Shown here: positions 33,873 through 42,759 of the stretch, piece by piece
Layout of the letters: the number at the start of each line of letters is the position of its first letter
Numbering within the stretch: position 1 is the first letter of the stretch
NCBI GenBank assembly: GCA_032027145.1
Contig: JAVSMP010000001.1
Span: 2,981,116-3,045,115, forward strand
Origin: Ignavibacterium sp.
GTDB lineage: Bacteria; Bacteroidota; Ignavibacteria; Ignavibacteriales; Ignavibacteriaceae
Reading direction: 5' to 3'
Length of the DNA stretch: 64,000 nucleotides
The notes under the pieces: model-generated
Databases searched by the model: none
What the model was told of the DNA's origin: nothing
Seen by the model: the letters and a program-made list of their open reading frames with translations, nothing else
Made by a program: the position numbers and the translations under genes

Positions 33873-34390
33873 AGAACCTCCGAAAAAAGTGTTTATTCAT
33901 TAGATTATTCATCTACTCATCACCCCGGATGCAGCTATGAATTTACGAAGGGGGTATAATTTCTAACAATCAACAAAGTATATTTAACAATGCACAATCA
34001 ATTCAAAAATTACAATAGAAAATAAAAAAATGATTAACAATAACCTAAGTTTACTTTAAATAATTTTACCTTCTGAAAAAATGAAGTACTGACCCATTAC
34101 TTTTGCAAAATATTTGGATTGCAATAATTAAACTTTATAGGCTCAGTGAAAGCAAAATACGTCCGTCTAAGCCTGTCGAAGTCGAACATAGCATAAATCT
34201 TTATCACACTTCAATACATTCAGTGTAATAAAGTATTATTAACTTTTAAAACAATTAGAAGATTCAGATAAGCACAGCCAGGGCGGGACAAGTCGGTTCG
34301 ATTAAAAGACTTATCAATTTTATTAACGCTGTTAAAAATGAAGAATATTTTTCTTATGTTTAAGCGTAATAATTTAGAGAGAGTTGTAAA
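33873..34390. other. 518-bp region upstream of cas6
   Basis: No gene. It holds the divergent promoters of cas6 (minus) and the outer-membrane gene (plus), and the right direct repeat at 34154-34308. On the minus strand TTGATTG..TATACC (about 33955-33980) is a possible weak promoter. After the repeat the sequence is AT-rich up to GAGAGAG near 34379, the probable ribosome binding site. Confidence 0.5.
34154..34308. repeat. right copy of the 154-bp direct repeat bounding the CRISPR-Cas island
   Basis: Matches 16589-16742. It also ends with part of palindrome A (CCAGGGCGGGACAAGTC) and the last 14 bp of the CRISPR repeat, GGTTCGATTAAAAG, but no spacer or further repeat follows. It may be the trailer end of a lost second array or the product of recombination at palindrome A. 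Confidence 0.85.
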
Positions 34391-35140
34391 ATGAAAAATT
34401 TATTTATTCCCTTATTACTGACTGTCCTGTTTGTTTCTCTGATTACAAGTCAAACAAATGCTCAGATTACTTTTCAAATTGGGGCTGGTGCTGGTTATTC
34501 GCTCCCTTCAGGTGATTATGGAGGAACTGCAATTGATTTTTATAACGGCACAAAATACGGAATGAGTTCCGGATACAATTTTCACGGTAAAGTTCGCTTA
34601 GGTTTATTATTCATCAATGCATTCGGAGAAATCAATTATTCAACTTTTTCCGGTGATGGCGAGATTATAACAGGAAATAATAATAGTACTGTTGATGTTA
34701 CTAATAAAATTCTTTCTCTCAGACTTGGACCGGAATTTAAATTTGACATACCGCTTTCACCAATAACACCATACTTTGATGCATTTTTATCATTAAATAC
34801 ATTAAGTGGAACGGTACAATTTAAGAGTGCACCAAATGGGTTACCAAGTAATGAAAAAAATATTGAATCTGCAAGCAGAATCGGAATCGGCGGAGGCGGA
34901 GGCGTTTTGTTTAGTCTTGGCGGATTAAAACTTGATTTAAACATTCAGTATCATTTAATGAATCTTGCAGGAAAAAAGTTCGATGGTGATGCAACAAAGA
35001 ATGAAAGGCTTGAATCTTATACTTTTATAAATGATGATAAAGATCCTGCTGCTTTGCTCGGCAGTACTGCACATATTATTTCTGATTCGCGTTCAATTAA
35101 TGCAATTGAGTTTAAGTTAACAGTGCTTTTTGGTTTATAA
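34391..35140 (+). CDS. outer-membrane beta-barrel protein
   Basis: A 249-residue protein with a signal peptide (residues 1-24, LLLTVLFVSLITSQTNAQ) and about eight amphipathic strands in the OmpA/OmpW-like 8-strand barrel style (FGEINYSTFSG; LSLRLGPEFKFDI; GLKLDLNIQYHLMN). The last strand ends AIEFKLTVLFGL, suitable for BAM recognition. Function unknown. Followed by a strong terminator. Confidence 0.75.
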   Translation: MKNLFIPLLLTVLFVSLITSQTNAQITFQIGAGAGYSLPSGDYGGTAIDFYNGTKYGMSSGYNFHGKVRLGLLFINAFGEINYSTFSGDGEIITGNNNSTVDVTNKILSLRLGPEFKFDIPLSPITPYFDAFLSLNTLSGTVQFKSAPNGLPSNEKNIESASRIGIGGGGGVLFSLGGLKLDLNIQYHLMNLAGKKFDGDATKNERLESYTFINDDKDPAALLGSTAHIISDSRSINAIEFKLTVLFGL

Positions 35141-35158
35141 AGATTTTTTAACCTGATT

Positions 35159-35195
35159 AACCCAGCTTATTATTTAAGCTGGGTTATTTTTTTTA
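35159..35195 (+). terminator. strong intrinsic terminator between convergent genes
   Basis: AACCCAGCTT (35159-35168) and AAGCTGGGTT (35176-35185) form a perfect 10-bp stem with a 7-nt loop, followed by ATTTTTTTT on the plus strand. It ends the barrel gene and faces terC. Confidence 0.9.
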
Positions 35196-35213
35196 AATAA
35201 TAAAATGGGTTTA

Positions 35214-35954
35214 CTATTCAGACATTTGCTTTCTCAATTTAATTGGATTTCTTTTCGCCTTCCGCATCTTAAGGTTTAACATCTCAACAAAAACACTGAA
35301 TGCCATTGCAAAGTAAATATATCCTTTTGGAATGTGCTGATGTAATCCTTCTACAATGAGTGAAAATCCAATTAACAATAAAAAGCTTAGAGCAAGAATT
35401 TTAATTGTCGGATGCTTCTCAACAAAATCACTAATCGAACCTGAAAAGAACATCATAAAAATTACTGCAATAATTACCGCAATGACCATAACAGCAAGTT
35501 CATTTGCCATACCGATTGCTGTTATTACTGAATCCAGTGAAAATACTATATCAAGTAAAAGGATTTGGATTATAACACTTACAAAAGAAACTTTAGCTTT
35601 CACCTGGTGGTGTTCTTCCTGTCCTTCTAACTTGGAATGAATTTCCATTGTACTTTTGGCTAGAAGAAACAATCCACCAAGAATTAGAATCAAATCCCTG
35701 CCGGATATGCCTAATTCAAAAACTGTAAATAATGGTTCTGTAAGTTTTACAATCAGCGAGATAGAGAACAGTAACAAAATTCTTGTGATCATCGCAAGTG
35801 ATAGACCAACTAACCTTGCTTTCTTTTGCTCATCGTGCGGGAGTTTACCGGATAAAATGGAGATAAAAATTATATTATCTATTCCAAGAACAATTTCAAG
35901 CAATGTTAAAGTAAGCAGAGCTATTAACGATTGAGGATCAGTAATCCATTCCAT
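35214..35954 (-). CDS. TerC family integral membrane protein
   Basis: A 246-residue protein with about seven membrane helices. The two signature acidic segments are seen: LEIVLGIDNIIFISILSGKLP near the N-terminus and LDIVFSLDSVITAIGMA near residue 135. TerC/Alx-like proteins move Mn or other metal ions, often for proteins folded outside. No CBS or CorC domain. It stands alone between a convergent gene and a decayed region. Confidence 0.9.
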   Translation of the reverse strand: MEWITDPQSLIALLTLTLLEIVLGIDNIIFISILSGKLPHDEQKKARLVGLSLAMITRILLLFSISLIVKLTEPLFTVFELGISGRDLILILGGLFLLAKSTMEIHSKLEGQEEHHQVKAKVSFVSVIIQILLLDIVFSLDSVITAIGMANELAVMVIAVIIAVIFMMFFSGSISDFVEKHPTIKILALSFLLLIGFSLIVEGLHQHIPKGYIYFAMAFSVFVEMLNLKMRKAKRNPIKLRKQMSE

Positions 35955-36474
35955 TAAATTTTTTCTTTCTTCAAAAAAAGTGAATTAAAATTAAGTTTAA
36001 AAATAGAATGATTCTAAACTAATGTGCAAAAAAATAATCCCGCATTAGCAGGAATTACAAACTTCTAAAATTCAGTTTTACTGAACCTCTTTATTCTTTA
36101 GCTCCGTCTCCTTTTGTTTCATATACTTTATCCTCTTTCCAACACTGCACCAAAGGTCTTAAGTTCAATTTCATTTTCTACTTCGGATGTAACAATTTCT
36201 TTTTCAGATTTAACAGTATGATCAATTAATATAGCAGAAGTTGTTTTTAATCCATTTTCTGTCTTAACTGTTTCATACAGATCATAGCTCTTTAAAATAG
36301 ATGCTTTTATTTCTTTACTCGATCACCGTTTGATTAAACATTAATTGCGAAAGAAAGTAGGAGTGTAAAGGCAAGCAGCATTAAAATGTTTTCATATTAA
36401 CATTTCAGATTCAGTTGAAACTGCACGATTGCATAAGAAACATAATAATTAACAAAAATAAATCTCCCCCTCTG
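35955..36474. other. 520-bp region with a decayed gene
   Basis: No intact gene. It contains the relic at 36091-36395 and the probable terC promoter next to 35954. AT-rich. A weak stem-loop (TTCAG/CTGAA, about 36070-36085) lies just after the relic. Confidence 0.5.
36091..36395 (-). pseudogene. decayed small secreted protein gene
   Basis: Minus-strand fragments in shifting frames: a signal-peptide-like ILMLLAFTLLLSFAINV, then SILKSYDLYETVKTENGLKT, TSAILIDHTVKSEKEIVTSE, VENEIELKTFGAVLE, and finally KEDKVYETKGDGAKE with TAA at 36093-36091. Two or more frameshifts and stops separate them. The parent was a secreted or periplasmic protein of roughly 90-100 residues. Family unknown. Confidence 0.55.
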
Positions 36475-37233
36475 TTAAATGATACCGACTGATTGTTTGC
36501 TTACCCACCCAATTTTTCCATCTTCAAGTCTTATCTTCAGCCAGTCATCAACATTATCTTCTACTTTAACTTTTAATCCTTCGTGCACTTGAAATTCATC
36601 ATTTGATGTTTGATCGGGAGCAGATTTAACCAGAACAGACTTATTTACAACTATTCCGTATTTTATATTAAACTCTTTATTCATTTTAACAGCAAGTAAA
36701 AGAATAGTTAAGAATAAGACAATAAATATTCCAATAGCAGAAAAGACAGCAGCTCTTTGCTGACTAATACTTTTAGAGAAAAAGTATAATACAATTGTTA
36801 TTAGAAACAGAATGAAAAAAATATAAACTAAAAATGTCCATCCTGTTACTGAGAAAAATGCAAGTAAACCTTCCCATAAATTAAAAATAAAGAAAGGCGG
36901 AAGCGTATCTACTTTATCTTTAAGATGCTGTTTTACAAGCTCAAGGTTATGAAGCACATCTTCATCGTTGGGTGAAATTGTTAAAGCTTTTTCATAATAA
37001 AGAATTGCATATCCAACCTGTCCCAGCCTATAGTAAGAATTGCCCAGATTATAGAAAAGTGAAACTCCTGTGTAACCATCATCAATTAATTTATTATACT
37101 CATCAACTGCAAGCTGATAGCGATTGTTTTTGTAATACTCATTAGCATTCCTCATTATAGATTCTGGATTTGGGAATATATTACAATTAAAAACTATAAG
37201 TATAAATAATATTTTCATCATGGTATTTTTCAT
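36475..37233 (-). CDS. batE: BatE-like TPR and SH3 domain protein
   Basis: A 252-residue protein, last of the Bat operon. Signal peptide at 1-21. TPR repeats at about 25-100 (NANEYYKNNRYQLAVDEYNKLI; FYNLGNSYYRLGQVGYAILYYEKAL). Two membrane helices at about 120-145 and 155-180. A bacterial SH3-like domain closes the protein (VVNKSVLVKSAPDQTSN..GKIGWVSKQS). It is probably a periplasmic scaffold of the Bat complex. It overlaps batD by four bases. Confidence 0.85.
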   Translation of the reverse strand: MKNTMMKILFILIVFNCNIFPNPESIMRNANEYYKNNRYQLAVDEYNKLIDDGYTGVSLFYNLGNSYYRLGQVGYAILYYEKALTISPNDEDVLHNLELVKQHLKDKVDTLPPFFIFNLWEGLLAFFSVTGWTFLVYIFFILFLITIVLYFFSKSISQQRAAVFSAIGIFIVLFLTILLLAVKMNKEFNIKYGIVVNKSVLVKSAPDQTSNDEFQVHEGLKVKVEDNVDDWLKIRLEDGKIGWVSKQSVGII

Positions 37234-39029
37234 TTTGAAATATACCTTTCAATATCAATAACAACATCAGAAAACGAATTGAACATTTCATTCATTGCTT
37301 GTATCGGGTTGGTATTTGGTGCAAATCTAATATATTCACATTTCTCTGCATTGACTTTCATCTTTCGCACAAGTTCGGGATTAATATTTCTTTTCAGCAA
37401 CTCATCAACTGCTCTATCAAGTGTAAATTCAGATTTTGAAATTTGGAATTTATCTTCAAGGTAACCAAACAGTGCCTGAGATATTTCTGAATAAAAAGCT
37501 TCAACATTTTTCTGCTCTAACAGTCTCTTTGCATTCTTAAATCTTTTTCTTGCAACTTTTTCTGCCTTTGAGTACTGCAGCAGTTTGGTATTACCGTAAA
37601 GTTTATCTTGTTTGCGTTTCCAGATTATCAATCCGCCGGCAATAAACAATGGAACAATACCAGCAATCCAAAACCCTGGCTGCATCAATAATAATTCAGA
37701 TTTTATATTAATATCATTAAAATCAGTTTTAATAAATCTTATATCACTATCCAGTTGTTTTACAGATTGTTGATCAGTATAAACATCAGCAGTGCTGCTG
37801 CCTTGTTCAATTTCCAGAGTAAATTTTTGAGACTTAACTGTTTTATAGGATTTAGTTTCAGGATTAAAATATGAAAACTCTATCTCAGGTATCTCTCTAG
37901 AACCGGCTACTCTTGGAATTAAAAGATACTCTGCAGTTTTACTGCCGCTTATTGATCCTGTTCTTCTTAATTGTTCATTAATCTTAGGATCATATTTTTC
38001 AACTCCATTAGGCAATTCAAATGGCGGAAGTTCAAGCAGTTTAATATTTCCGGAGCCAGCAATTTCAAGTTTTAAAGTTACCGGTTCGTTGGTTTTAGTT
38101 TTTTGTTTATCAATAGAGGCTGAAAAGTTATAATTCCCTACTGCACCTTTGAACGAATCAGGTTTATTGTTTTGCGGTAAAGGTATAACATCAATTTTTA
38201 GGGTATTTGATTTAACAGGATACTGCACAATTTCTGATCTTCCGAAAGGATCGCCAAAAAAATCATCCCAAATATTTTGTGGATTTTTTTTCTTCTGAAT
38301 CTGAATTGGTATGGTCAATTCAAGCGGAGTTACTTCAAGTTTACCTGTTTGAGTTGCAAATAAAGCTACTCTTTTAAGCAGCCCGACTTTATACTGTTTG
38401 CCATTTATAACCTCTGTATTAAATGTAATATTACGTGCAGTTTCCAGTTCTTCGGCCCAAAATCCCTGGTATTGCGGAAGTTTATCAACAGACATCTGTG
38501 CTGCAATTGTTAATCTTGTATATAACTTATAAGTAACTGTTATCTGCTCGCCCTGATATGCTTTGTTTTTATCTATCGAGGCTTTTATAAATAAGTTTTC
38601 AGCTATCTCTTGATCTGATACATCGGATTGTTTTTCATCTTTGGGTTTAACTGTGCCTTTGATAACAGTTATTTTTATTGGACTTGTTGTAAATGTTTGT
38701 CCATCAGACTGGATTGAAGCACTGCCAATAGTAAATGTACCTATAGTGTTTGAAAGCAGAATATAAGAAAGTGTAAGTGATGAAGACGAAACACCATTTA
38801 TTATCTGCATACTTGAAGATTGATTCGGACCCGAAAGCACCTTAAAATTATTAAAAGAAGGGGGATTAAAATTCTTAAGTCTATTTAAATCTTTCCCTTC
38901 AAATACAAAACTAAGTTGAAATCGTTCATTCTCGGCTACGGTATTATTATCTACAGTTGCTGTAAATGTTTGTGCAAAACTGAATTGAACAAAAAAAATA
39001 AATACCGTTAGTAATAATCTGATAAACAT
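37230..39029 (-). CDS. batD: BatD oxygen tolerance protein
   Basis: A 599-residue protein with a signal peptide (1-19), repeated Ig-like domains (FTATVDNNTVAENERFQLSF; FIKASIDKNKAYQGEQITVTYKLY; NYNFSASIDKQKTKTNEPVTL), a membrane helix near 450 (FWIAGIVPLFIAGGLIIW) and a cytoplasmic helical tail. This is the BatD architecture. Bat proteins help Bacteroidota and others survive oxygen or envelope stress. It overlaps batC by one base and batE by four. Confidence 0.9.
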   Translation of the reverse strand: MFIRLLLTVFIFFVQFSFAQTFTATVDNNTVAENERFQLSFVFEGKDLNRLKNFNPPSFNNFKVLSGPNQSSSMQIINGVSSSSLTLSYILLSNTIGTFTIGSASIQSDGQTFTTSPIKITVIKGTVKPKDEKQSDVSDQEIAENLFIKASIDKNKAYQGEQITVTYKLYTRLTIAAQMSVDKLPQYQGFWAEELETARNITFNTEVINGKQYKVGLLKRVALFATQTGKLEVTPLELTIPIQIQKKKNPQNIWDDFFGDPFGRSEIVQYPVKSNTLKIDVIPLPQNNKPDSFKGAVGNYNFSASIDKQKTKTNEPVTLKLEIAGSGNIKLLELPPFELPNGVEKYDPKINEQLRRTGSISGSKTAEYLLIPRVAGSREIPEIEFSYFNPETKSYKTVKSQKFTLEIEQGSSTADVYTDQQSVKQLDSDIRFIKTDFNDINIKSELLLMQPGFWIAGIVPLFIAGGLIIWKRKQDKLYGNTKLLQYSKAEKVARKRFKNAKRLLEQKNVEAFYSEISQALFGYLEDKFQISKSEFTLDRAVDELLKRNINPELVRKMKVNAEKCEYIRFAPNTNPIQAMNEMFNSFSDVVIDIERYISK

Positions 39030-39787
39030 TACCAGTCTTTATCTGTTTTTTTAATTGGTCCGGATTTTTTTCTTAATTGCTTTTGCAGATCTTTTTCATT
39101 GTTCTTTAACGCATCAAGAATTCTTTGAGCTTCTTCTTTAGAGATCTTTTCTTCTCTCGGCTGCTGCTGTTGTTGTTTAGTATTATCCTGCTTGCTCTCC
39201 TGATCTTTTGGCTGCTGCTGTTCCTGCTTGTTCTGATCTTTGTCCTTTTGATCCTGATTTTGATTTTGCTGCTGCTGATCTTGTTTGTTCTTGTCTTTAT
39301 TATCCTTATTGTCTTTATCGTTTTTGTTTTGCTGATCTTTATTTTGATTTTTTAATAATTCCAGTGCATAAGACAAATTATACTTTGTATCATCATCAGC
39401 AGGATTAAATTTTAGAGCATTCTTGTAGGCTTCAATACTTTGTTCAATCTTATTAGTTTTTAACAATGAGTTGCCGATATTGTGATAGATTTTTGCTTTT
39501 TTGTCGTTATCTTTTGCACCTTCCAAAGCACTATTAAACGACTTTATTGCATCTTCATATTTTTCTTGTTTGTAATAAGTATCACCAAGATTAAAATTCG
39601 CTTCAAAACTTCCGGGTGAATTTTCAACAACTTTTCTGAAATCTATTTCTGCATCACTAAACTTTTTTTCTTCATATTTATCTACACCCTTGTTAAGTGT
39701 ACTTCTGTTTGACTGCGTAAATCCATAAAAGTTTAATAATAATAACAGAACTAAAATTGTTTTAATGTTAATAATATTCATACTCAT
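39029..39787 (-). CDS. batC: BatC TPR protein with Gln/Asn/Lys/Asp-rich linker
   Basis: A 252-residue protein with a signal peptide (1-24), TPR repeats at about 28-145 (FEANFNLGDTYYKQEKYEDAIKSFNSAL) and a low-complexity K/N/D/Q tract (about 150-215). A conserved-looking end follows (EEAQRILDALKNNEKDLQKQLRKKSGP), as in BatC. The low-complexity DNA makes spurious plus-strand ORFs here. Coupled to batB by one base. Confidence 0.88.
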   Translation of the reverse strand: MSMNIINIKTILVLLLLLNFYGFTQSNRSTLNKGVDKYEEKKFSDAEIDFRKVVENSPGSFEANFNLGDTYYKQEKYEDAIKSFNSALEGAKDNDKKAKIYHNIGNSLLKTNKIEQSIEAYKNALKFNPADDDTKYNLSYALELLKNQNKDQQNKNDKDNKDNKDKNKQDQQQQNQNQDQKDKDQNKQEQQQPKDQESKQDNTKQQQQQPREEKISKEEAQRILDALKNNEKDLQKQLRKKSGPIKKTDKDW

Positions 39788-40827
39788 TAAGTTTCAATTC
39801 CAAGTTTCTTATTTAGTCTGGTAAAGAACGGTGATCTAATATCAGTTATAAATAATTCAATTATCAAAAGCAAAACAGCCGGTATTAAAAAGTAATAAAA
39901 TCTATCCTCGTAATCAGTAACTTTTTTTACTCCAAACTCAGCTTGTTCAAGAGCAGAGAGGTCACTATAAATCTTATCAAGATAGTCTTCATAATTATTA
40001 CCTCGATAATATTTACCATTACCTTTATCAGCAATTTCCTTCAATATGCTTTCATTTAGCTTGGTAAGAACAGTTTCTCCTGAATTATCTTTTTTAAAAC
40101 CTACCTGATTTCCCCGATTATCATAAATCGGGATTGGGAGACCATCGGGTGAACCTAAACCGATTGTATAAATCTTTATTTCTCTCTTTGTTGCCTTTTC
40201 TATTGCATCATCAATATCGCCTTCGTGATCTTCACCATCAGTAATAATAATTATCGCTTTATCAGTTGCTGCAGAATCAAACGCCTGAACTGCAAGCGTT
40301 ATGGCTGAAGCAATTGCAGTGCCTGGCTGCGGTACTGAATTAAAGTCAACCGCAGATAAAAAAAGATTCGCAGCCGAATAATCAGTTGTTAAAGGAAATT
40401 GTATGTAAGCCTCACCCGAGAAAACAATCAATCCAATTCTGTCGCCTCTTAGCTTCTGAATCAAGTTTGAAATCTGATATTTTGCCTTTTCCAATCTGTT
40501 TGGTTTTATATCTTCAGCAGCCATACTTCTTGAAACATCAAGCAGAATATAAACATCTATTCCGGTTTGCTTTACTTCAGTCATTTTTGTTCCAACCTGC
40601 GGTTTTGCAAATGCAATTATCAGCAAAGAAAATACTACTAACAGCATTGCAAATTTTAGTTTTGATTTTGTACTGCTGTATGAATAAAAAATAACTTTAT
40701 GAATTTCCTTATCAGCAAATTTTTCCAATAGTCTTTTTCTGTTCCTGTTAAAAAGTACATAAAGCAATATCAAAGCTGGAATCAGCCACAAGGCAATTAA
40801 ATACTCAGGGTTAGCAAATCTAAACAC
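39787..40827 (-). CDS. batB: BatB von Willebrand factor A domain protein
   Basis: A 346-residue inner-membrane protein. Two helices at the N-terminus (about 8-25 and 60-77), then a VWA domain with the metal-ion site DVSRSMAAEDIKPNR (DxSxS) near residue 96 and IITDGEDHEGD, and a C-terminal helix (FYYFLIPAVLLLIIELFI). Aerotolerance operon. Its MIDAS is intact, so metal-dependent ligand binding is likely. Confidence 0.92.
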   Translation of the reverse strand: MFRFANPEYLIALWLIPALILLYVLFNRNRKRLLEKFADKEIHKVIFYSYSSTKSKLKFAMLLVVFSLLIIAFAKPQVGTKMTEVKQTGIDVYILLDVSRSMAAEDIKPNRLEKAKYQISNLIQKLRGDRIGLIVFSGEAYIQFPLTTDYSAANLFLSAVDFNSVPQPGTAIASAITLAVQAFDSAATDKAIIIITDGEDHEGDIDDAIEKATKREIKIYTIGLGSPDGLPIPIYDNRGNQVGFKKDNSGETVLTKLNESILKEIADKGNGKYYRGNNYEDYLDKIYSDLSALEQAEFGVKKVTDYEDRFYYFLIPAVLLLIIELFITDIRSPFFTRLNKKLGIET

Positions 40828-41822
40828 TATGGCAGTTTCCTTAAAATTGTTTTTGATGTAAGCAGTTCAAATAAAAGTAACCCGAAACCTATTAACAACC
40901 AGGGAGCAAAAAGCTCCTGAGCATTTTTAAAAGATGTAATTTCAATTTTTGTCTTTTCCATCTTATCTATTCTTTGATAAATCTCCTGTAAAGCTTTATT
41001 ATTTGTTGCTCTGAAATACTCACCGCCTGTAATTTCAGCAATTTTTTTTAAGATAACTTCATCAATTTCAACCGGTACCATTTGATACCTTGTACCGAAT
41101 GGAGTTTGAACAGGATATGGAGCTTCACCTCGAGTACCAACTCCGATAGTATATATCCTAATACCAAATGAAGCTGCTATTTCGGCTGCTGAGACAGGAT
41201 CAACCTCTCCGGCATTGTTTACACCATCAGTTAGCAATATTAAAACCTTGCTTTTGGCATCACTGTCTGTAAGTCTATTAATACCATTTGCAATTCCATT
41301 GCCTATTGCGGTACCATCTTCAATCATTCCGGTTTTGATATCATTTAAAAGATTCCTGAGTACTGAGTAATCAATTGTTAAGGGACATTGTGTAAAAGCT
41401 TCTCTGGAAAAAATTACCAATCCGATTCTGTCGTTTGTTCTTCCCTGAATAAAAGTATCAATTACTTTTTTAGCTGCATCCAATCTGTTTGGTTTGAAAT
41501 CCTCAGCAAGCATGCTGCTTGAAATATCCAGTACAATTGAGATATCAATTCCTTCAGTGTTAACATTCTGACCGGAAGAAAAGTTCTGTGGTCTTGCAAG
41601 GGCGATAATTAAAACTGCCAGTGCTGCCATTCTTACAATAAATGGCAGATGTCTTAATTTAACCCTTAAAGTTGAAGGTACTTTATTAAATATTTTAGTT
41701 GAAGAATAAGATATAGCAGATTTCTTTTTTCTCCCTTTCCAGAAATACCAGAAGATAAGTAAAGGTATAATCAGCAAAGAGTATAAAACCCAGGAGTAAG
41801 CAAATGTTATATCAGTAAACAT
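40827..41822 (-). CDS. batA: BatA von Willebrand factor A domain protein
   Basis: A 331-residue paralogue of BatB with the same layout: N-terminal helices, VWA domain with LDISSSMLAEDFKPNR (DxSxS) and LLTDGVNNAGEVDP, and a C-terminal helix. The two VWA genes are adjacent and probably arose by duplication. It overlaps the upstream 315-residue gene by 11 bases. Confidence 0.92.
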   Translation of the reverse strand: MFTDITFAYSWVLYSLLIIPLLIFWYFWKGRKKKSAISYSSTKIFNKVPSTLRVKLRHLPFIVRMAALAVLIIALARPQNFSSGQNVNTEGIDISIVLDISSSMLAEDFKPNRLDAAKKVIDTFIQGRTNDRIGLVIFSREAFTQCPLTIDYSVLRNLLNDIKTGMIEDGTAIGNGIANGINRLTDSDAKSKVLILLTDGVNNAGEVDPVSAAEIAASFGIRIYTIGVGTRGEAPYPVQTPFGTRYQMVPVEIDEVILKKIAEITGGEYFRATNNKALQEIYQRIDKMEKTKIEITSFKNAQELFAPWLLIGFGLLLFELLTSKTILRKLP

Positions 41823-42759
41823 TTTCTTTCTCCATATTTTCAGTTTGCTCTGTTACTGCTGTTTTGTTTATAATAGTTTTAGCCTGTTCCATCATTTCAA
41901 TATTAACTTTTTCCATCGGAATATATTTAGCAAACTTTACAAGATCTGCATTATTCAAGAACTGCTCTGTAATATCAGACACCTTTGTCCCTTTGCGATG
42001 GCGTTTAAGCAGAGCTAATGATTCCGTTGTGGTTTTTTCAAGTGCCGGTAAACCGAATTGTTTTTCAAAATACCAGCGAATAATTTCAGTAATTCTTGAA
42101 TGATAATCTTTTATAAATCCATTCTGCCACAGTTGTTCCTTTTCAAGCTGTTCTAATTTTTGCAATGCTAATTGATGAGCAGGAATTTTTTCTATGCCAT
42201 TATCAACTTTTATCTCTTCTTTTTTCCGAAAATATTTATGCCAGATAAAGTAATAAACTAATAATGATAATATTATCAATCCGATAAATATGTAAAGAAG
42301 AAAATAATAATTAAATAATCTGATAGGCGGTTTAATATCTTTAATATCTTCTTCAACAGAAACATTTAATCTGTGCACATTAAAACTGACAGGATTTGAT
42401 TCAATAAATTTTAATGTTGTATCATTTTCAGTTCGGTATTCAATTTTAATCGGCGGAATAGTTACTACTGCAGAATCATACATCGAAAGGACGGAAAAAT
42501 AGTTGACTGTTCTCTTAGTCTCAGATTCTTCAACAATAGGTCCATCAATAGATAATACATTAATATTTTTTAGTGTATCACGAAAAAAAGGATTTATAAT
42601 ATGAACATTTTTATTCATTGTAATTACAAGTGAATATTTAATATAATCGCCAATAAGATAATCACTTGAATCAGTTGATGCTGCTGCTGTAATCTCTTGA
42701 GCAAATGAAGACTGTGTAAGAATAATAATTAAAAAGATGAATAAAATCTTATTTACCAT
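41812..42759 (-). CDS. BatD-like Ig/membrane protein of the Bat operon
   Basis: A 315-residue protein with a signal peptide (1-20), a beta-rich periplasmic part (DYIKYSLVITMNKNVHIINP; VVTIPPIKIEYRTENDT), one membrane helix (about 150-172, LYIFIGLIILSLLVYYFIW) and a cytoplasmic helical tail with ITEIIRWYFEKQFGLPALEKTTTE, a segment also met in BatD tails. It probably belongs to the complex as a short BatD-like subunit. It overlaps the DUF58 gene by seven bases. Confidence 0.75.
   Translation of the reverse strand: MVNKILFIFLIIILTQSSFAQEITAAASTDSSDYLIGDYIKYSLVITMNKNVHIINPFFRDTLKNINVLSIDGPIVEESETKRTVNYFSVLSMYDSAVVTIPPIKIEYRTENDTTLKFIESNPVSFNVHRLNVSVEEDIKDIKPPIRLFNYYFLLYIFIGLIILSLLVYYFIWHKYFRKKEEIKVDNGIEKIPAHQLALQKLEQLEKEQLWQNGFIKDYHSRITEIIRWYFEKQFGLPALEKTTTESLALLKRHRKGTKVSDITEQFLNNADLVKFAKYIPMEKVNIEMMEQAKTIINKTAVTEQTENMEKENVY

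Noticed and set aside
34262-34308. A second CRISPR array right of cas6
   Set aside because: Only a partial palindrome A and 14 bp of one repeat are present, with no spacer or second repeat. Treated as part of the flanking direct repeat.
39125-39408. Hydrophobic plus-strand ORFs opposite batC
   Set aside because: They are reverse translations of the CAG/GAT-rich low-complexity tract of BatC; no start signal and no independent support.
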